Source of the DNA: Ottowia sp.
Lineage (GTDB): Bacteria > Pseudomonadota > Gammaproteobacteria > Burkholderiales > Burkholderiaceae_C
NCBI RefSeq assembly: GCF_016703145.1
Contig: NZ_JADJCO010000003.1
Location: 558,001-622,000 of the forward strand
Direction of reading: 5' to 3'
DNA: 64,000 bases
The position numbers and the translations under genes were made by a program. The notes beneath the pieces were generated by a model that ran no database searches, was not told the origin of the DNA, and worked only from the letters and a program-made list of their open reading frames with translations. Shown here in pieces: positions 8,688 through 16,669 of the stretch. How positions within the stretch are numbered: the first letter of the stretch is position 1; every line of letters starts with the position of its first letter.

Positions 8688-9668
8688 ATGCGTCTGAGCC
8701 GCCGTCAGTTCACCTTCACCAGCCTCGCCGCCGCCGCGTCGCTCCATGCCCCCGGCCTGCGGGCCGCCGGCTATCCCGAGCGCCCCCTCATCTTCATCTG
8801 CCCCTGGTCGGCCGGCGGCACGGCCGATGTGACCATGCGCGCGCTGTGCCAGGCCGCCGGCAAGGAGTTGGGCCAGGCCATCGCCGTGGAGAACCGCGCC
8901 GGCGCGGCCGGCATGCTGGGCCTGCGCGCCATGGCCAACGCCCGGCCGGACGGCTACACCGTCGGGCAGATCCCGATCTCGGTCACGCGCTTCTCGCAGC
9001 TCGGCTCGGTCAAGCTCGATCCGCTCAAGGAGCTGACCTACATCGCGCGCGTCTCCGGACAGACCTTCGGCACGGTCGTGCCGCCGGGCGCGCCCTGGAA
9101 GACGCTGCAGGACCTGGTGGCCGACGCCAAGGCCCATCCCGACACGATCACCTACGCCAGCGCCGGCGTGGGCGGCGCCACGCACGTGGGCTGGGAAGAG
9201 TTTTTGCTGGCCGCGGGCGTGAAGATGAACCACATCCCCTTCAAGGGCGGCGCCGACGCGCTGGCCGCCGTGCTGGGCGGGCACGTGCAGGTGCTGGTCG
9301 ATTCCAGCTCCTGGGCGCCGCACGTGCGCGACGGCAAGCTGCGGCTGCTGGCCACCTGGGGCGAGCAGCGCACCAAGGAATTCAAGGACGTGCCCACGCT
9401 CAAGGAGTCGGGCTTCAACGTCGTGGTGGACGCGCCCAACGGCATCGGCGCGCCCAGGGGGCTCGAACCCGCGGTGCTGGACAGGCTGCGCGCGGCGTTC
9501 AAGGTGGCGGCGGCCAGCCCTGAATTCGCCAATGCCTGCGCCAAGATCGACGCGCCGCTGATGTACCAGGACAGCCCGGAATACGCCCGCTACGTCGAGG
9601 CCACCTACCGCAAGGAGACGGAGTTGATCGAGCGGCTCAAGCTCAAGGAACTGATGGCCAAGAGCTGA
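8688..9668 (+). CDS. Bug-family (TctC) tripartite tricarboxylate transporter substrate-binding protein
   Basis: 326 residues. The signal peptide has a twin-Arg-like start (RLSRRQFTFTSL) and ends near APGLRAAG. The Bug signature follows: YPERPLIFICPWSAGGTADVTMR near residue 30, VENRAGAAG, and GGHVQVLVDSS. These periplasmic Venus-flytrap proteins bind carboxylates and deliver them to TctAB membrane components, none of which is in this window. ATG 8688 is preferred because AAGGAG lies 7 bp upstream; the earlier TTG at 8655 has no such site. It is the first gene of the sugar-acid operon, 42 bp ahead of the dehydratase, which suggests that it captures the substrate of that pathway. Confidence 0.92.
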   Translation: MRLSRRQFTFTSLAAAASLHAPGLRAAGYPERPLIFICPWSAGGTADVTMRALCQAAGKELGQAIAVENRAGAAGMLGLRAMANARPDGYTVGQIPISVTRFSQLGSVKLDPLKELTYIARVSGQTFGTVVPPGAPWKTLQDLVADAKAHPDTITYASAGVGGATHVGWEEFLLAAGVKMNHIPFKGGADALAAVLGGHVQVLVDSSSWAPHVRDGKLRLLATWGEQRTKEFKDVPTLKESGFNVVVDAPNGIGAPRGLEPAVLDRLRAAFKVAAASPEFANACAKIDAPLMYQDSPEYARYVEATYRKETELIERLKLKELMAKS

Positions 9669-9710
9669 CCGCCCCTCATACTTCGCGTCTCAATTCCAGG
9701 AGCCCATGGC

Positions 9711-11243
9711 ATGGACACCGCGACCCGCTCGCCCCTGATCCGCCTGCACGCCAACGACAACGTGCTGGTGGCGCGCCAGCCGATCGGCATCGGCCAGGAA
9801 CTGCCCGAATTCGGCCTGCGCATGCGCGCCCAGGTGCCGGCCGGCCACAAGATCGCCGCGCGCCGCATCCCCAAGGGCGAGCCGATCAAGAAATACGACA
9901 CCGTGATCGGCGCCGCCCTGCGCGACATCGAGCCGGGCGAGCACGTGCATTCGCACAACCTGGAGCTGATCGACTTCGACCGCGACCCGGCGTTCTGCCA
10001 GGACGTGCGGCCGATCGACTACGTGCCGGAAGGCCAGCGCGCCACCTTCATGGGCATCGTGCGGCCGGACGGGCGCGTGGCCACGCGCAACTTCATCGGC
10101 CTCATTTCCTCGGTCAACTGCTCGGCCACGGTGATCAAGAACATCGCCGCGCACTTCACGCCCGAGCGGCTGGCGGCCTACCCCAACGTGGACGGCGTGG
10201 TGGCCTTCGCCCAGACCAGCGGCTGCGGCATGTCCTCGCCCAGCGAGCACTTCGACGTGCTGCGCCGCACCATCGCCGGCTACGCCAACCACCCCAACCT
10301 GGCGGCCGTGCTGATCGTCGGCCTGGGCTGCGAGCGCAACCAGGTGGCCGACTTGGTGGCCTCGCAGGGCCTGGCGCCGGGCGAGCGGCTGCGCACCTAC
10401 GTGATGCAGGACACCGGCGGCACCCGCGCCACCATCGCCGAGGGCATCCGCGCCATCGAGGCGATGCTGCCGGCCGCCAACGACGCGCGGCGCGTGCCGG
10501 TGCCGGCCAGCCACCTCAAGATCGGTCTGGAATGCGGCGGCTCGGACGGCTTCTCCGGCATCACGGCCAACCCCGCGCTGGGCGCGGCCATGGACATCCT
10601 GGTGCGCCACGGCGGCACGGCCATCCTGTCGGAGACGCCCGAGATCCACGGCGTGGAATTCATGCTCACCCGGCGCGCCGTCACGCCCGAGGTGGGCCAG
10701 AAGCTGCTCGACCGGCTGGCCTGGTGGGAGGACTACACGCGCGGCCACAACGGCCAGTTCAACGGCGTGGTCGGCCCCGGCAACCAGGCCGGCGGGCTGG
10801 CCAACATCTTTGAGAAGTCGCTCGGCTCGGCCATGAAGGGCGGCACCACGCCGCTGCAGGCGGTGTACGAGTACGCCGAGCCGATCACGCAAAGCGGCTT
10901 CGTGTTCATGGACTCGCCCGGCTACGACCCGGTGGCCACCACCGGGCAGATTGCCAGCGGCGCCAACCTGATCTGCTTCACCACCGGGCGCGGCTCCATG
11001 TTCGGCAGCAAGCCCGCGCCCACCGTCAAGCTGGCCAGCAACACGCCCATGTTCACCCGGCTGGAGGAAGACATGGACATCAACTGCGGCGTCGTCGTGG
11101 ACGGCGAGCTGACCATAGACCAGATGGGCGAGCGCATCTTCGAGCACATCCTGCGCGTGGCCTCGGGCGAGAAAAGCAAGAGCGAACAGCTCGGCCTGGG
11201 CGACCACGAATTCGTGCCCTGGCACATGGGCATCGTCAGCTGA
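9711..11243 (+). CDS. UxaA/GarD-family sugar-acid dehydratase
   Basis: 510 residues, between E. coli UxaA (495) and GarD (523). An N-terminal SAF domain (residues 8-95, from IRLHANDNVLVAR) is followed by the large dehydratase domain with GRVATRNFIGL, QTSGCGMSSPSEH and GLGCERNQ, the Cys-containing metal-site motifs. The family removes water from altronate or galactarate to give 2-keto-3-deoxy acids. The linked HpaI-type aldolase and semialdehyde dehydrogenase favour an aldarate-like substrate, but the exact sugar acid cannot be read from sequence. The start at 9711 has CCAGGAG 8 bp upstream; the nearby ATG at 9706 is out of frame. Confidence 0.85.
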   Translation: MDTATRSPLIRLHANDNVLVARQPIGIGQELPEFGLRMRAQVPAGHKIAARRIPKGEPIKKYDTVIGAALRDIEPGEHVHSHNLELIDFDRDPAFCQDVRPIDYVPEGQRATFMGIVRPDGRVATRNFIGLISSVNCSATVIKNIAAHFTPERLAAYPNVDGVVAFAQTSGCGMSSPSEHFDVLRRTIAGYANHPNLAAVLIVGLGCERNQVADLVASQGLAPGERLRTYVMQDTGGTRATIAEGIRAIEAMLPAANDARRVPVPASHLKIGLECGGSDGFSGITANPALGAAMDILVRHGGTAILSETPEIHGVEFMLTRRAVTPEVGQKLLDRLAWWEDYTRGHNGQFNGVVGPGNQAGGLANIFEKSLGSAMKGGTTPLQAVYEYAEPITQSGFVFMDSPGYDPVATTGQIASGANLICFTTGRGSMFGSKPAPTVKLASNTPMFTRLEEDMDINCGVVVDGELTIDQMGERIFEHILRVASGEKSKSEQLGLGDHEFVPWHMGIVS

Positions 11244-11248
11244 AACTT

Positions 11249-11272
11249 CAAAAACAATAGCTGCTGGCGCAT
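11249..11272 (+). repeat. Dispersed ATAGC/GCGC repeat
   Basis: CAAAAACAATAGCTGCTGGC plus GCAT lies in the 67-bp gap between the dehydratase and dehydrogenase genes. It is the clearest match to the core A-rich block, ATAGCTG, and a CTGGCGC arm shared by the other copies in this window. Confidence 0.65.
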
Positions 11273-11310
11273 ATCACACGCCGGCTGGAACCCTATTTGA
11301 TTCATATTCC

Positions 11311-12780
11311 ATGCCACTCGCCCTGACCCGCCCCGACCTGCTGCGCAGCGCCAACTTCATCGCCGGCCGCTGGTGCGACGCGCCCGCCGCGCGCCTGGCC
11401 GTCACCGACCCGGCCACCGGCGCCGCCATCACCGAAGTGCCCGACTCCGGCGCCGCCGAGGCCCGCGCCGCGCTGGACGCCGCGCACGCCGCGTTCGCCA
11501 CCTGGCGCAAGGTGCCCGCCAAGCAGCGCGCCGCCATCATCAAGCGCTGGAACGACCTGGTGCTGGCCCACCAGGACGACCTGGGCAAGCTCATCAGCCG
11601 CGAGCAGGGCAAGCCGCTGGCCGAGGGCAAGGGCGAGGTGGCCTATGCCGCCAGCTACATCGAATGGTTCGGCGAAGAAGCCACGCGCATGAACGGCGAG
11701 ATCATCCCCGCGCCCGTGCCGGGCCGGCGCATGTTCGCGCTGCGCGAGCCGGTGGGCGTGGTGGCCGCCATCACGCCGTGGAACTTCCCCGCCGCGATGA
11801 TCGCGCGCAAGATCGCGCCCGCGCTGGCCGCCGGCTGCACCGTGGTCTGCAAGCCGGCCGAGGACACGCCGCTGACCTCGCTGGCCCTGGTGCTGCTGGC
11901 GCACGAGGCGGGCGTGCCGCCCGGCGTGCTCAACATCGTCACCGCCTCGCGCGAGAAGACGCCCGAGGTGGTGGATGTGTGGCTGGACGACCCGCGCGTG
12001 CGCAAGATCACCTTCACGGGATCGACGCCTGTCGGCAAGCACCTGGCGCGCCGTTCTGCCGACACGCTGAAGAAACTCTCGCTCGAACTCGGCGGCAACG
12101 CGCCTTTCATCGTGTTCGACGATGCCGACGTGGATGCGGCGGTCGAAGGCCTCATGGCCGCCAAGTTCCGCAACGGCGGCCAGACCTGCGTGTGCCCCAA
12201 CCGCGTGTTCGTGCAGCGGGCCGTGTTCGACGACTTCGCGCAAAAGCTCGCCGCGCGCGTGGCCGCGCTCCAGGTCGGCCCGGCCAGCGACCCGGCCTCG
12301 CAGATCGGCCCCATGATCAACGACCGCGCGGTCGAGAAGATCGAGCGCCACGCGCAGGACGCCGTGGCCCGGGGCGCGAAGGTGCTCACCGGGGGCCGGC
12401 GCCTGCCCGAACTGGGCCCCACCTACTACGCCCCCACCGTGCTGGCCGGCGCCGACGCCACCATGGCCTGCGCCTGCGAAGAGACCTTCGGCCCCGTCGC
12501 GCCGCTCACCGTGTTCGACGGCGAGGATGAAGTGATCGCCGCCGCCAACGACACGCCCTTCGGCCTGGCCGCCTACTTCTACAGCCGGGACGCGCGCCGC
12601 ATCTGGCGCGTGGCCGACGCGCTGGAGTCGGGCATCGTCGGCGTCAACGAGGGCGCGCTGGCGGCCGAGGCCGCGCCCTTCGGCGGCGTCAAGGAGTCGG
12701 GCTACGGCCGCGAAGGCTCCACGCACGGGCTGGACGACTACCTGCACACCAAGTACGTGTGCCAGGGCCAACTCGACTGA
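11311..12780 (+). CDS. NAD(P)-dependent semialdehyde dehydrogenase (GabD/2-ketoglutarate semialdehyde type)
   Basis: 489 residues of the ALDH superfamily. The cofactor region is ITPWNFPAAMIARK and FTGSTPVGK; the general-base Glu lies in LELGGNAPF and the nucleophilic Cys in GGQTCVCPNR (residues about 288-297). The C-terminus has the family EAAPFGGVKESGYGREG motif. It oxidises a short-chain semialdehyde, either succinate semialdehyde or the 2-ketoglutarate semialdehyde that arises from 2-keto-3-deoxy acids. Its place between dehydratase and aldolase supports the latter or tartronate semialdehyde. Same strand as the receptor and dehydratase, so probably one transcript. Confidence 0.9.
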   Translation: MPLALTRPDLLRSANFIAGRWCDAPAARLAVTDPATGAAITEVPDSGAAEARAALDAAHAAFATWRKVPAKQRAAIIKRWNDLVLAHQDDLGKLISREQGKPLAEGKGEVAYAASYIEWFGEEATRMNGEIIPAPVPGRRMFALREPVGVVAAITPWNFPAAMIARKIAPALAAGCTVVCKPAEDTPLTSLALVLLAHEAGVPPGVLNIVTASREKTPEVVDVWLDDPRVRKITFTGSTPVGKHLARRSADTLKKLSLELGGNAPFIVFDDADVDAAVEGLMAAKFRNGGQTCVCPNRVFVQRAVFDDFAQKLAARVAALQVGPASDPASQIGPMINDRAVEKIERHAQDAVARGAKVLTGGRRLPELGPTYYAPTVLAGADATMACACEETFGPVAPLTVFDGEDEVIAAANDTPFGLAAYFYSRDARRIWRVADALESGIVGVNEGALAAEAAPFGGVKESGYGREGSTHGLDDYLHTKYVCQGQLD

Positions 12781-12796
12781 ACACGGAAACACCGCC

Positions 12797-13597
12797 ATGA
12801 ACAATCCTTTCAAGCAAGCCCTCGCCGCGCGGAGGCCGCAGATCGGCCTGTGGCTGTCCATGGCGCACCCCTACGCCGCCGAGGCCTGCGCCACGGCCGG
12901 CTTCCAATGGCTGCTGATCGACGGCGAGCACGCGCCCAATGACCTGCGCAGCACGCTGGCCCACCTGCAGGCGGTGGCGCCCTACCCGGGCCAGCCGGTG
13001 GTGCGCGCCGTCACCGGCGACACCGCGCTCATCAAGCAGTTGCTGGACATCGGCGTGCGGAACCTGCTGGTGCCGATGGTGGACACGCCAAGCCAGGCGC
13101 GCGCCCTGGTCGCCGCCACCCGCTACCCGCCCGAGGGCGTGCGCGGCGTCGGCGCGGGCGCGGCGCGCGCCGCACGCTGGGGCGCGCGGCGCGGCTACGT
13201 GGACCTGGCCAACGGCGAAATCTGCCTGCTGGTGCAGGCCGAAACGCGCACCGCCATGGACAACCTGGAGGCCATCTGCGCCGTCGATGGCGTGGACGGC
13301 GTGTTCATCGGTCCGGCCGACCTGGCCGCGTCGATGGGCCACCGCGGCAACCCCGGCCACCCCGAGGTGCAGGCCGCGATCGAGGGCGCCATCCGCACCA
13401 TCGTCGCCAGCGGCAAGGCGGCCGGCACCCTGACGGGCGACGCGTCGCTGGCCCGCCGCTACCTGGAACTGGGCGCCACCTTCGTCGCCGTCGGCATCGA
13501 GGTGACGCTGATGGTGCAGGCCGCGCGAAAGCTGGCCGGCGACTTCGGACTGGGCACCGACGCCGCGATGATGGCGGCCGGTGCATCGGCTTATTGA
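12797..13597 (+). CDS. HpaI/HpcH-family class II aldolase (GarL-like)
   Basis: 266 residues, the normal length. The family motifs are IGLWLSMAHP at the start, LLIDGEHAPND (metal-associated acidic loop and His), VRAVTGD, LVPMVDTPSQA, LVQAETRTAMDN, and FIGPADLAASMG near residue 170. These aldolases cleave 2-keto-3-deoxy or 2-keto-4-hydroxy acids to pyruvate plus an aldehyde, using a divalent metal. Next to a UxaA/GarD-type dehydratase, the best guess is 5-keto-4-deoxyglucarate aldolase, giving pyruvate and tartronate semialdehyde. Spacing is 16 bp from the dehydrogenase and 18 bp to the next gene. Confidence 0.87.
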   Translation: MNNPFKQALAARRPQIGLWLSMAHPYAAEACATAGFQWLLIDGEHAPNDLRSTLAHLQAVAPYPGQPVVRAVTGDTALIKQLLDIGVRNLLVPMVDTPSQARALVAATRYPPEGVRGVGAGAARAARWGARRGYVDLANGEICLLVQAETRTAMDNLEAICAVDGVDGVFIGPADLAASMGHRGNPGHPEVQAAIEGAIRTIVASGKAAGTLTGDASLARRYLELGATFVAVGIEVTLMVQAARKLAGDFGLGTDAAMMAAGASAY

Positions 13598-13615
13598 CCT
13601 GGAGAAAGACGAGAC

Positions 13616-14680
13616 ATGAGCAAGACCTACAAAGTGGCCGCCATCCCCGGCGACGGCATCGGCAAGGAAGTCATGCCCGAGGCGCTGCGCGCGCTGGAGG
13701 CGGCCAGCGCCAGATTCGGCTTCGCGCTGGAGTTCACCCCCATCGACTGGGCCAGTTGCGACTACTACCTGCAGCACGGCGACATGATGCCGGCCGACTG
13801 GAAGGCGCAACTGCAGGGCATGGACGCCATCCTCTTCGGCGCCGTCGGCTGGCCCGCCACCGTGCCCGACCACGTGTCGCTGTGGGGCAGCCTGCTGAAG
13901 TTCCGGCGCGAGTTCGACCAGTACATCAACCTGCGCCCGGTGCGCCTGTTCGAGGGCGTGCCCTGCCCGCTGGCCGGCCGCCAGCCCGGCGACATCGACT
14001 ACGTGGTGGTGCGCGAGAACACCGAGGGCGAATACACCGCGCTCGGCGGCGTGATGTACGAAGGCACCGAGCGCGAGATCGTCATCCAGGAATCGGTCTT
14101 CTCGCGCCACGGCGCCGAGCGCCTGCTGAAGTTCGCCTTCGACCTGGCGCAGAGCCGCCCGCGCAAGCACGTCACCCTGGCCACCAAGAGCAACGGCATC
14201 GCCCTCAGCATGCCTTGGTGGGACGCGCGCGCCGACGCCGTGGCCCAGGGCTACCCCGAAGTGACGCTGGACAAGCAGCACATCGACATCCTGACCGCGC
14301 GCTTCGTGCTGCAGCCCGGCCGCTTCGACGTGGTGGCCGCCACCAACCTGTTCGGCGACATCCTGAGCGACCTGGGCCCGGCCACCACCGGTACCATCGG
14401 CCTGGCGCCCTCGGCCAACCTGAACCCCGAGCGCAAATTCCCCAGCCTGTTCGAGCCCGTGCACGGCTCGGCGCCCGACATCTACGGCCAGAACATCGCC
14501 AACCCCATCGCCATGGTCTGGTCGGCGGCGCTGATGCTGCAATTTTTGGGCGAGCAGGCGGCGCACGACGCCATCGTGCGCGCCATCGAGCAGGTGCTGG
14601 CGCAGGGCCCGCGCACGCGCGACCTGGGCGGGCAGGCCAGCACCACCGAGCTGGGCGAGGCGCTGGCGGCGCTGATCTGA
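13616..14680 (+). CDS. Tartrate/D-malate dehydrogenase (isopropylmalate dehydrogenase family)
   Basis: 354 residues. It has the beta-decarboxylating dehydrogenase pattern: IPGDGIGKEVMPEA, LWGSLLKFRREFDQYINLRPVRL, VVVRENTEGEYT, LATKSNGI, FDVVAATNLFGDILSDL with metal-binding Asp, and FEPVHGSAPDIYGQNIANP. The SLLKFRR and DQYINLRPVRL loop is that of TtuC/DmlA rather than LeuB. It would oxidise tartrate or D-malate with NAD and Mn. It closes the operon and may handle a downstream C4 acid. GGAGAA lies 12 bp before the ATG. A dispersed ATAGC repeat follows at 14707. Confidence 0.88.
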   Translation: MSKTYKVAAIPGDGIGKEVMPEALRALEAASARFGFALEFTPIDWASCDYYLQHGDMMPADWKAQLQGMDAILFGAVGWPATVPDHVSLWGSLLKFRREFDQYINLRPVRLFEGVPCPLAGRQPGDIDYVVVRENTEGEYTALGGVMYEGTEREIVIQESVFSRHGAERLLKFAFDLAQSRPRKHVTLATKSNGIALSMPWWDARADAVAQGYPEVTLDKQHIDILTARFVLQPGRFDVVAATNLFGDILSDLGPATTGTIGLAPSANLNPERKFPSLFEPVHGSAPDIYGQNIANPIAMVWSAALMLQFLGEQAAHDAIVRAIEQVLAQGPRTRDLGGQASTTELGEALAALI

Positions 14681-14706
14681 CGCGCGTTGGCCGCGCGGAC
14701 GATGAT

Positions 14707-14731
14707 TCAAAAAAGATAGCGATAGGCGCAA
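14707..14731 (+). repeat. Dispersed ATAGC/GCGC repeat
   Basis: The A-rich block CAAAAAAGATAGC followed by GATAGGCGCAA sits 27 bp after the tartrate dehydrogenase stop, in the gap before the convergent small membrane protein gene. Confidence 0.6.
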
Positions 14732-14777
14732 TACCCACGCTGGCCAGCGGCTGATTCGGCTTGAAACCGGGCGCCGC

Positions 14778-14939
14778 TCAGCGCTCCGGCGGCGGGGCTT
14801 GGTCGGCGCCGTGCTCGTCCGCGCCCTCGCGCCGGTGCGGCGGCAGCTCGCCCTTGCGGCGGCCCGCGAACATGGTCCACCACACGATCAGCAGCAGCAG
14901 CAGCAGGGCGCCCAGCGCTTCCAGCAGAATCAGGGTCAT
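14778..14939 (-). CDS. Small membrane protein, function unknown
   Basis: 53 residues. A single strongly hydrophobic helix (LILLEALGALLLLLLIVWWTMF) occupies residues 3-24 and is followed by a basic then acidic, Pro-rich cytoplasmic-type tail. No family is recognised. Its ATG (14939-14937) overlaps the mltA ATG (14938-14940) on the opposite strand, so the two genes diverge from a single CATG. Codon choice and the clean hydrophobic segment suggest a real small protein; a role near the cell envelope is only inferred from the neighbour. Confidence 0.55.
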   Translation of the reverse strand: MTLILLEALGALLLLLLIVWWTMFAGRRKGELPPHRREGADEHGADQAPPPER

Positions 14940-16098
14940 GAAGCGAGCATCACGGTTTCTTTGCGCAGCGGCCATTGTAGGAATGCTGGCCAGTTGCGCC
15001 GTCCAGTCCCCCTCCCCACCGGCCACGCCCCCGTCCACCGAATCTCCCCTGCCGCCCCTGGGCGACGTCGCCGACACCGTCCCGCTCGGCCCCGCCCTGC
15101 AGCGCCCGCGCAGCCGCTGGGTGCCGGTGCGCTGGGCCGACCTGCCCGGCTTCGAGCAGGACGCCACCCACGAGGCCTGGAACGCCTGGCTGAAAAGCTG
15201 CGAGCGCCCCGCTGCCGCCTTCGCCCGCCTGTGCAGCGAGGTGCGCCGCCTGTCCCTGGCCACGCCCGGGGAGCAGCGCCAGTGGATGCGCCTGCGCCTG
15301 CAGCCCTACCGCGTCGAGCCCCTGGCCGGCGCCGGCGCGCCCGGTGGCGACGGCCTGCTGACCAGCTATTTCGAGCCCCTGTACGAGGCCACGCGCCAGC
15401 CGCCCGCCGGCACCGGCGCGCCGCTGTACCGCCCGCCGCCGACGCTGGGCCAGCGCAAGCCCTGGTACACGCGGCAGGAGATGGACACCCTGCCCGAGGC
15501 GCGCGCCCAGCTCGCCGGCCACGAGATCGCCTGGCTGGCCGACCCGGTGGACGCGCTGATCCTGCAGATCCAGGGCTCCGGCCGCCTGCGCGTGACCGAG
15601 GCCGACGGCCGCCAGCGCCTGGTGCGCCTGGCCTTCGCCGCCACCAACGACCAGCCCTACCGCAGCCCCGGCGGCTGGCTGATGGGTCAGAGCCTCATCA
15701 GCGACGCCACCTGGCCCGGCATCAAGGCCTGGCTGGCCGTCAACCCGCGGCGCGTGCAGGAGTTCCTGTGGAGCAATCCGCGCATGGTCTTCTTCCGCGA
15801 GGAGGCGCTGTCGCCGCTGGACGCGCAGTTCGGCCCGCGCGGCGCGCAGGGCGTGGCGCTGACGCCTGGCCGCTCCATCGCCGTCGATCCGCAGAGCATC
15901 CCCTACGGCACGCCCGTCTGGCTGGCCTCGCAGGGCCCCGTCGCCAGCCTGCAGCGCCTGGTGCTGGCGCAGGACACCGGCAGCGCCATCACCGGCGCCG
16001 TGCGCGCCGACTACTTCGCCGGCTGGGGCGCCGAGGCCGGCGACTTCGCCGGGCGCATGAAGCAGCCGCTCAAGCTGTGGGTGCTGTGGCCCCGGTGA
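14938..16098 (+). CDS. mltA: Membrane-bound lytic murein transglycosylase A
   Basis: 386 residues. A lipoprotein signal ends at Cys19 (GMLASC). The MltA domain follows with LLTSYFEPLYEATRQ, YTRQEMD, AWLADPVDALILQIQGSGRL and a 3D domain at the C-terminus: GRSIAVDPQSIPYGTPVWL, LAQDTGSAITGAVRADYFAGWG, with the catalytic Asp in AQDTG and the structural Asp in RADYF. The enzyme cleaves peptidoglycan at the outer membrane with formation of 1,6-anhydro-muramoyl ends. The start at 14938 gives a compact signal peptide; upstream in-frame sequence is Ser/Arg-rich and unlikely. The next lipoprotein gene starts 26 bp after the stop. Confidence 0.93.
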   Translation: MKRASRFLCAAAIVGMLASCAVQSPSPPATPPSTESPLPPLGDVADTVPLGPALQRPRSRWVPVRWADLPGFEQDATHEAWNAWLKSCERPAAAFARLCSEVRRLSLATPGEQRQWMRLRLQPYRVEPLAGAGAPGGDGLLTSYFEPLYEATRQPPAGTGAPLYRPPPTLGQRKPWYTRQEMDTLPEARAQLAGHEIAWLADPVDALILQIQGSGRLRVTEADGRQRLVRLAFAATNDQPYRSPGGWLMGQSLISDATWPGIKAWLAVNPRRVQEFLWSNPRMVFFREEALSPLDAQFGPRGAQGVALTPGRSIAVDPQSIPYGTPVWLASQGPVASLQRLVLAQDTGSAITGAVRADYFAGWGAEAGDFAGRMKQPLKLWVLWPR

Positions 16099-16124
16099 AC
16101 GGGTTCATACGTTTGGAGCCAAAA

Positions 16125-16601
16125 ATGGCCATGGCCCGCGCGGATGCTGCGCGAACAGCTATCAGAAAAGCAATTTTCATGCTGCCTGTCCTGGCCCTGC
16201 TGCCCGGCTGCGCCGCCATGCTGGACGCGCCGCGCCTGGCCTACCGCTGCCCGTCGGATCTGAGTTTCGAGGCGCGGCTGTACCAGGACATGGCCCTGGT
16301 CGAGGGCCAGCGCGGCCACGCCGTGCTGGAGCGCGCGGCCGGCGCGCCAGACCGGCTGCTGTACGCCGACGCCACGGTCAGGGCCGAGTTCGGCCTCGGC
16401 GTCGGCCAGCGCCTGGCGCGGCTGGACTACACCAACATCCCCGAGCCCGTGTACTGCCAACGCGCCGCCGTCCCCGACGCCGCCGACGCGCCCGTGCGCG
16501 CCGCCCCCCGCCCCGGCCCGCGCAACCGGCCGCCCTTCAACCCCGACGCGCCAGTGGAAACCAACATCCACACCGGCGACGGGCCGCCCGGGCCGGGGTA
16601 G
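16125..16601 (+). CDS. Small lipoprotein, MliC-like (C-type lysozyme inhibitor fold)
   Basis: 158 residues. The lipobox LLPGC ends at about residue 26. The mature part has the MliC order: YRCPSDLSFEARLY at the start, an AVLERA strand, LYADATVRAEFGLG in the middle, ARLDYT, and a closing YCQ Cys that could pair with the first one. A Pro-rich tail follows. MliC proteins sit in the outer membrane or periplasm and block host C-type lysozyme. Location directly after mltA fits a peptidoglycan theme. The first 18 residues are unusual because they overlap a reverse-oriented ATAGC repeat (16150-16178). The assignment rests on pattern, not alignment. Confidence 0.6.
   Translation: MAMARADAARTAIRKAIFMLPVLALLPGCAAMLDAPRLAYRCPSDLSFEARLYQDMALVEGQRGHAVLERAAGAPDRLLYADATVRAEFGLGVGQRLARLDYTNIPEPVYCQRAAVPDAADAPVRAAPRPGPRNRPPFNPDAPVETNIHTGDGPPGPG
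16150..16178 (-). repeat. Dispersed ATAGC/GCGC repeat, reverse orientation
   Basis: On the minus strand this reads AAAATTGCTTTTCTGATAGC then TGTTCGCG, matching the A/T block, GATAGCTG and GCGC arm of the other copies. It lies within the signal-peptide coding region of the MliC-like lipoprotein. Confidence 0.55.
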
Positions 16602-16616
16602 GTGCCCCTGTCCTGG

Positions 16617-16643
16617 TATGAAATCAATAGCTGGCCGTGCTTG
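16617..16643 (+). repeat. Dispersed ATAGC/GCGC repeat
   Basis: TATGAAATCAATAGCTGGCC then GTGCTTGC falls between the MliC-like gene and the EamA transporter gene. It has the A/T block, ATAGCTG and a CTTGC arm. Confidence 0.6.
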
Positions 16644-16669
16644 CTCCATGCCGGTTTAGGGCCTGTTCG

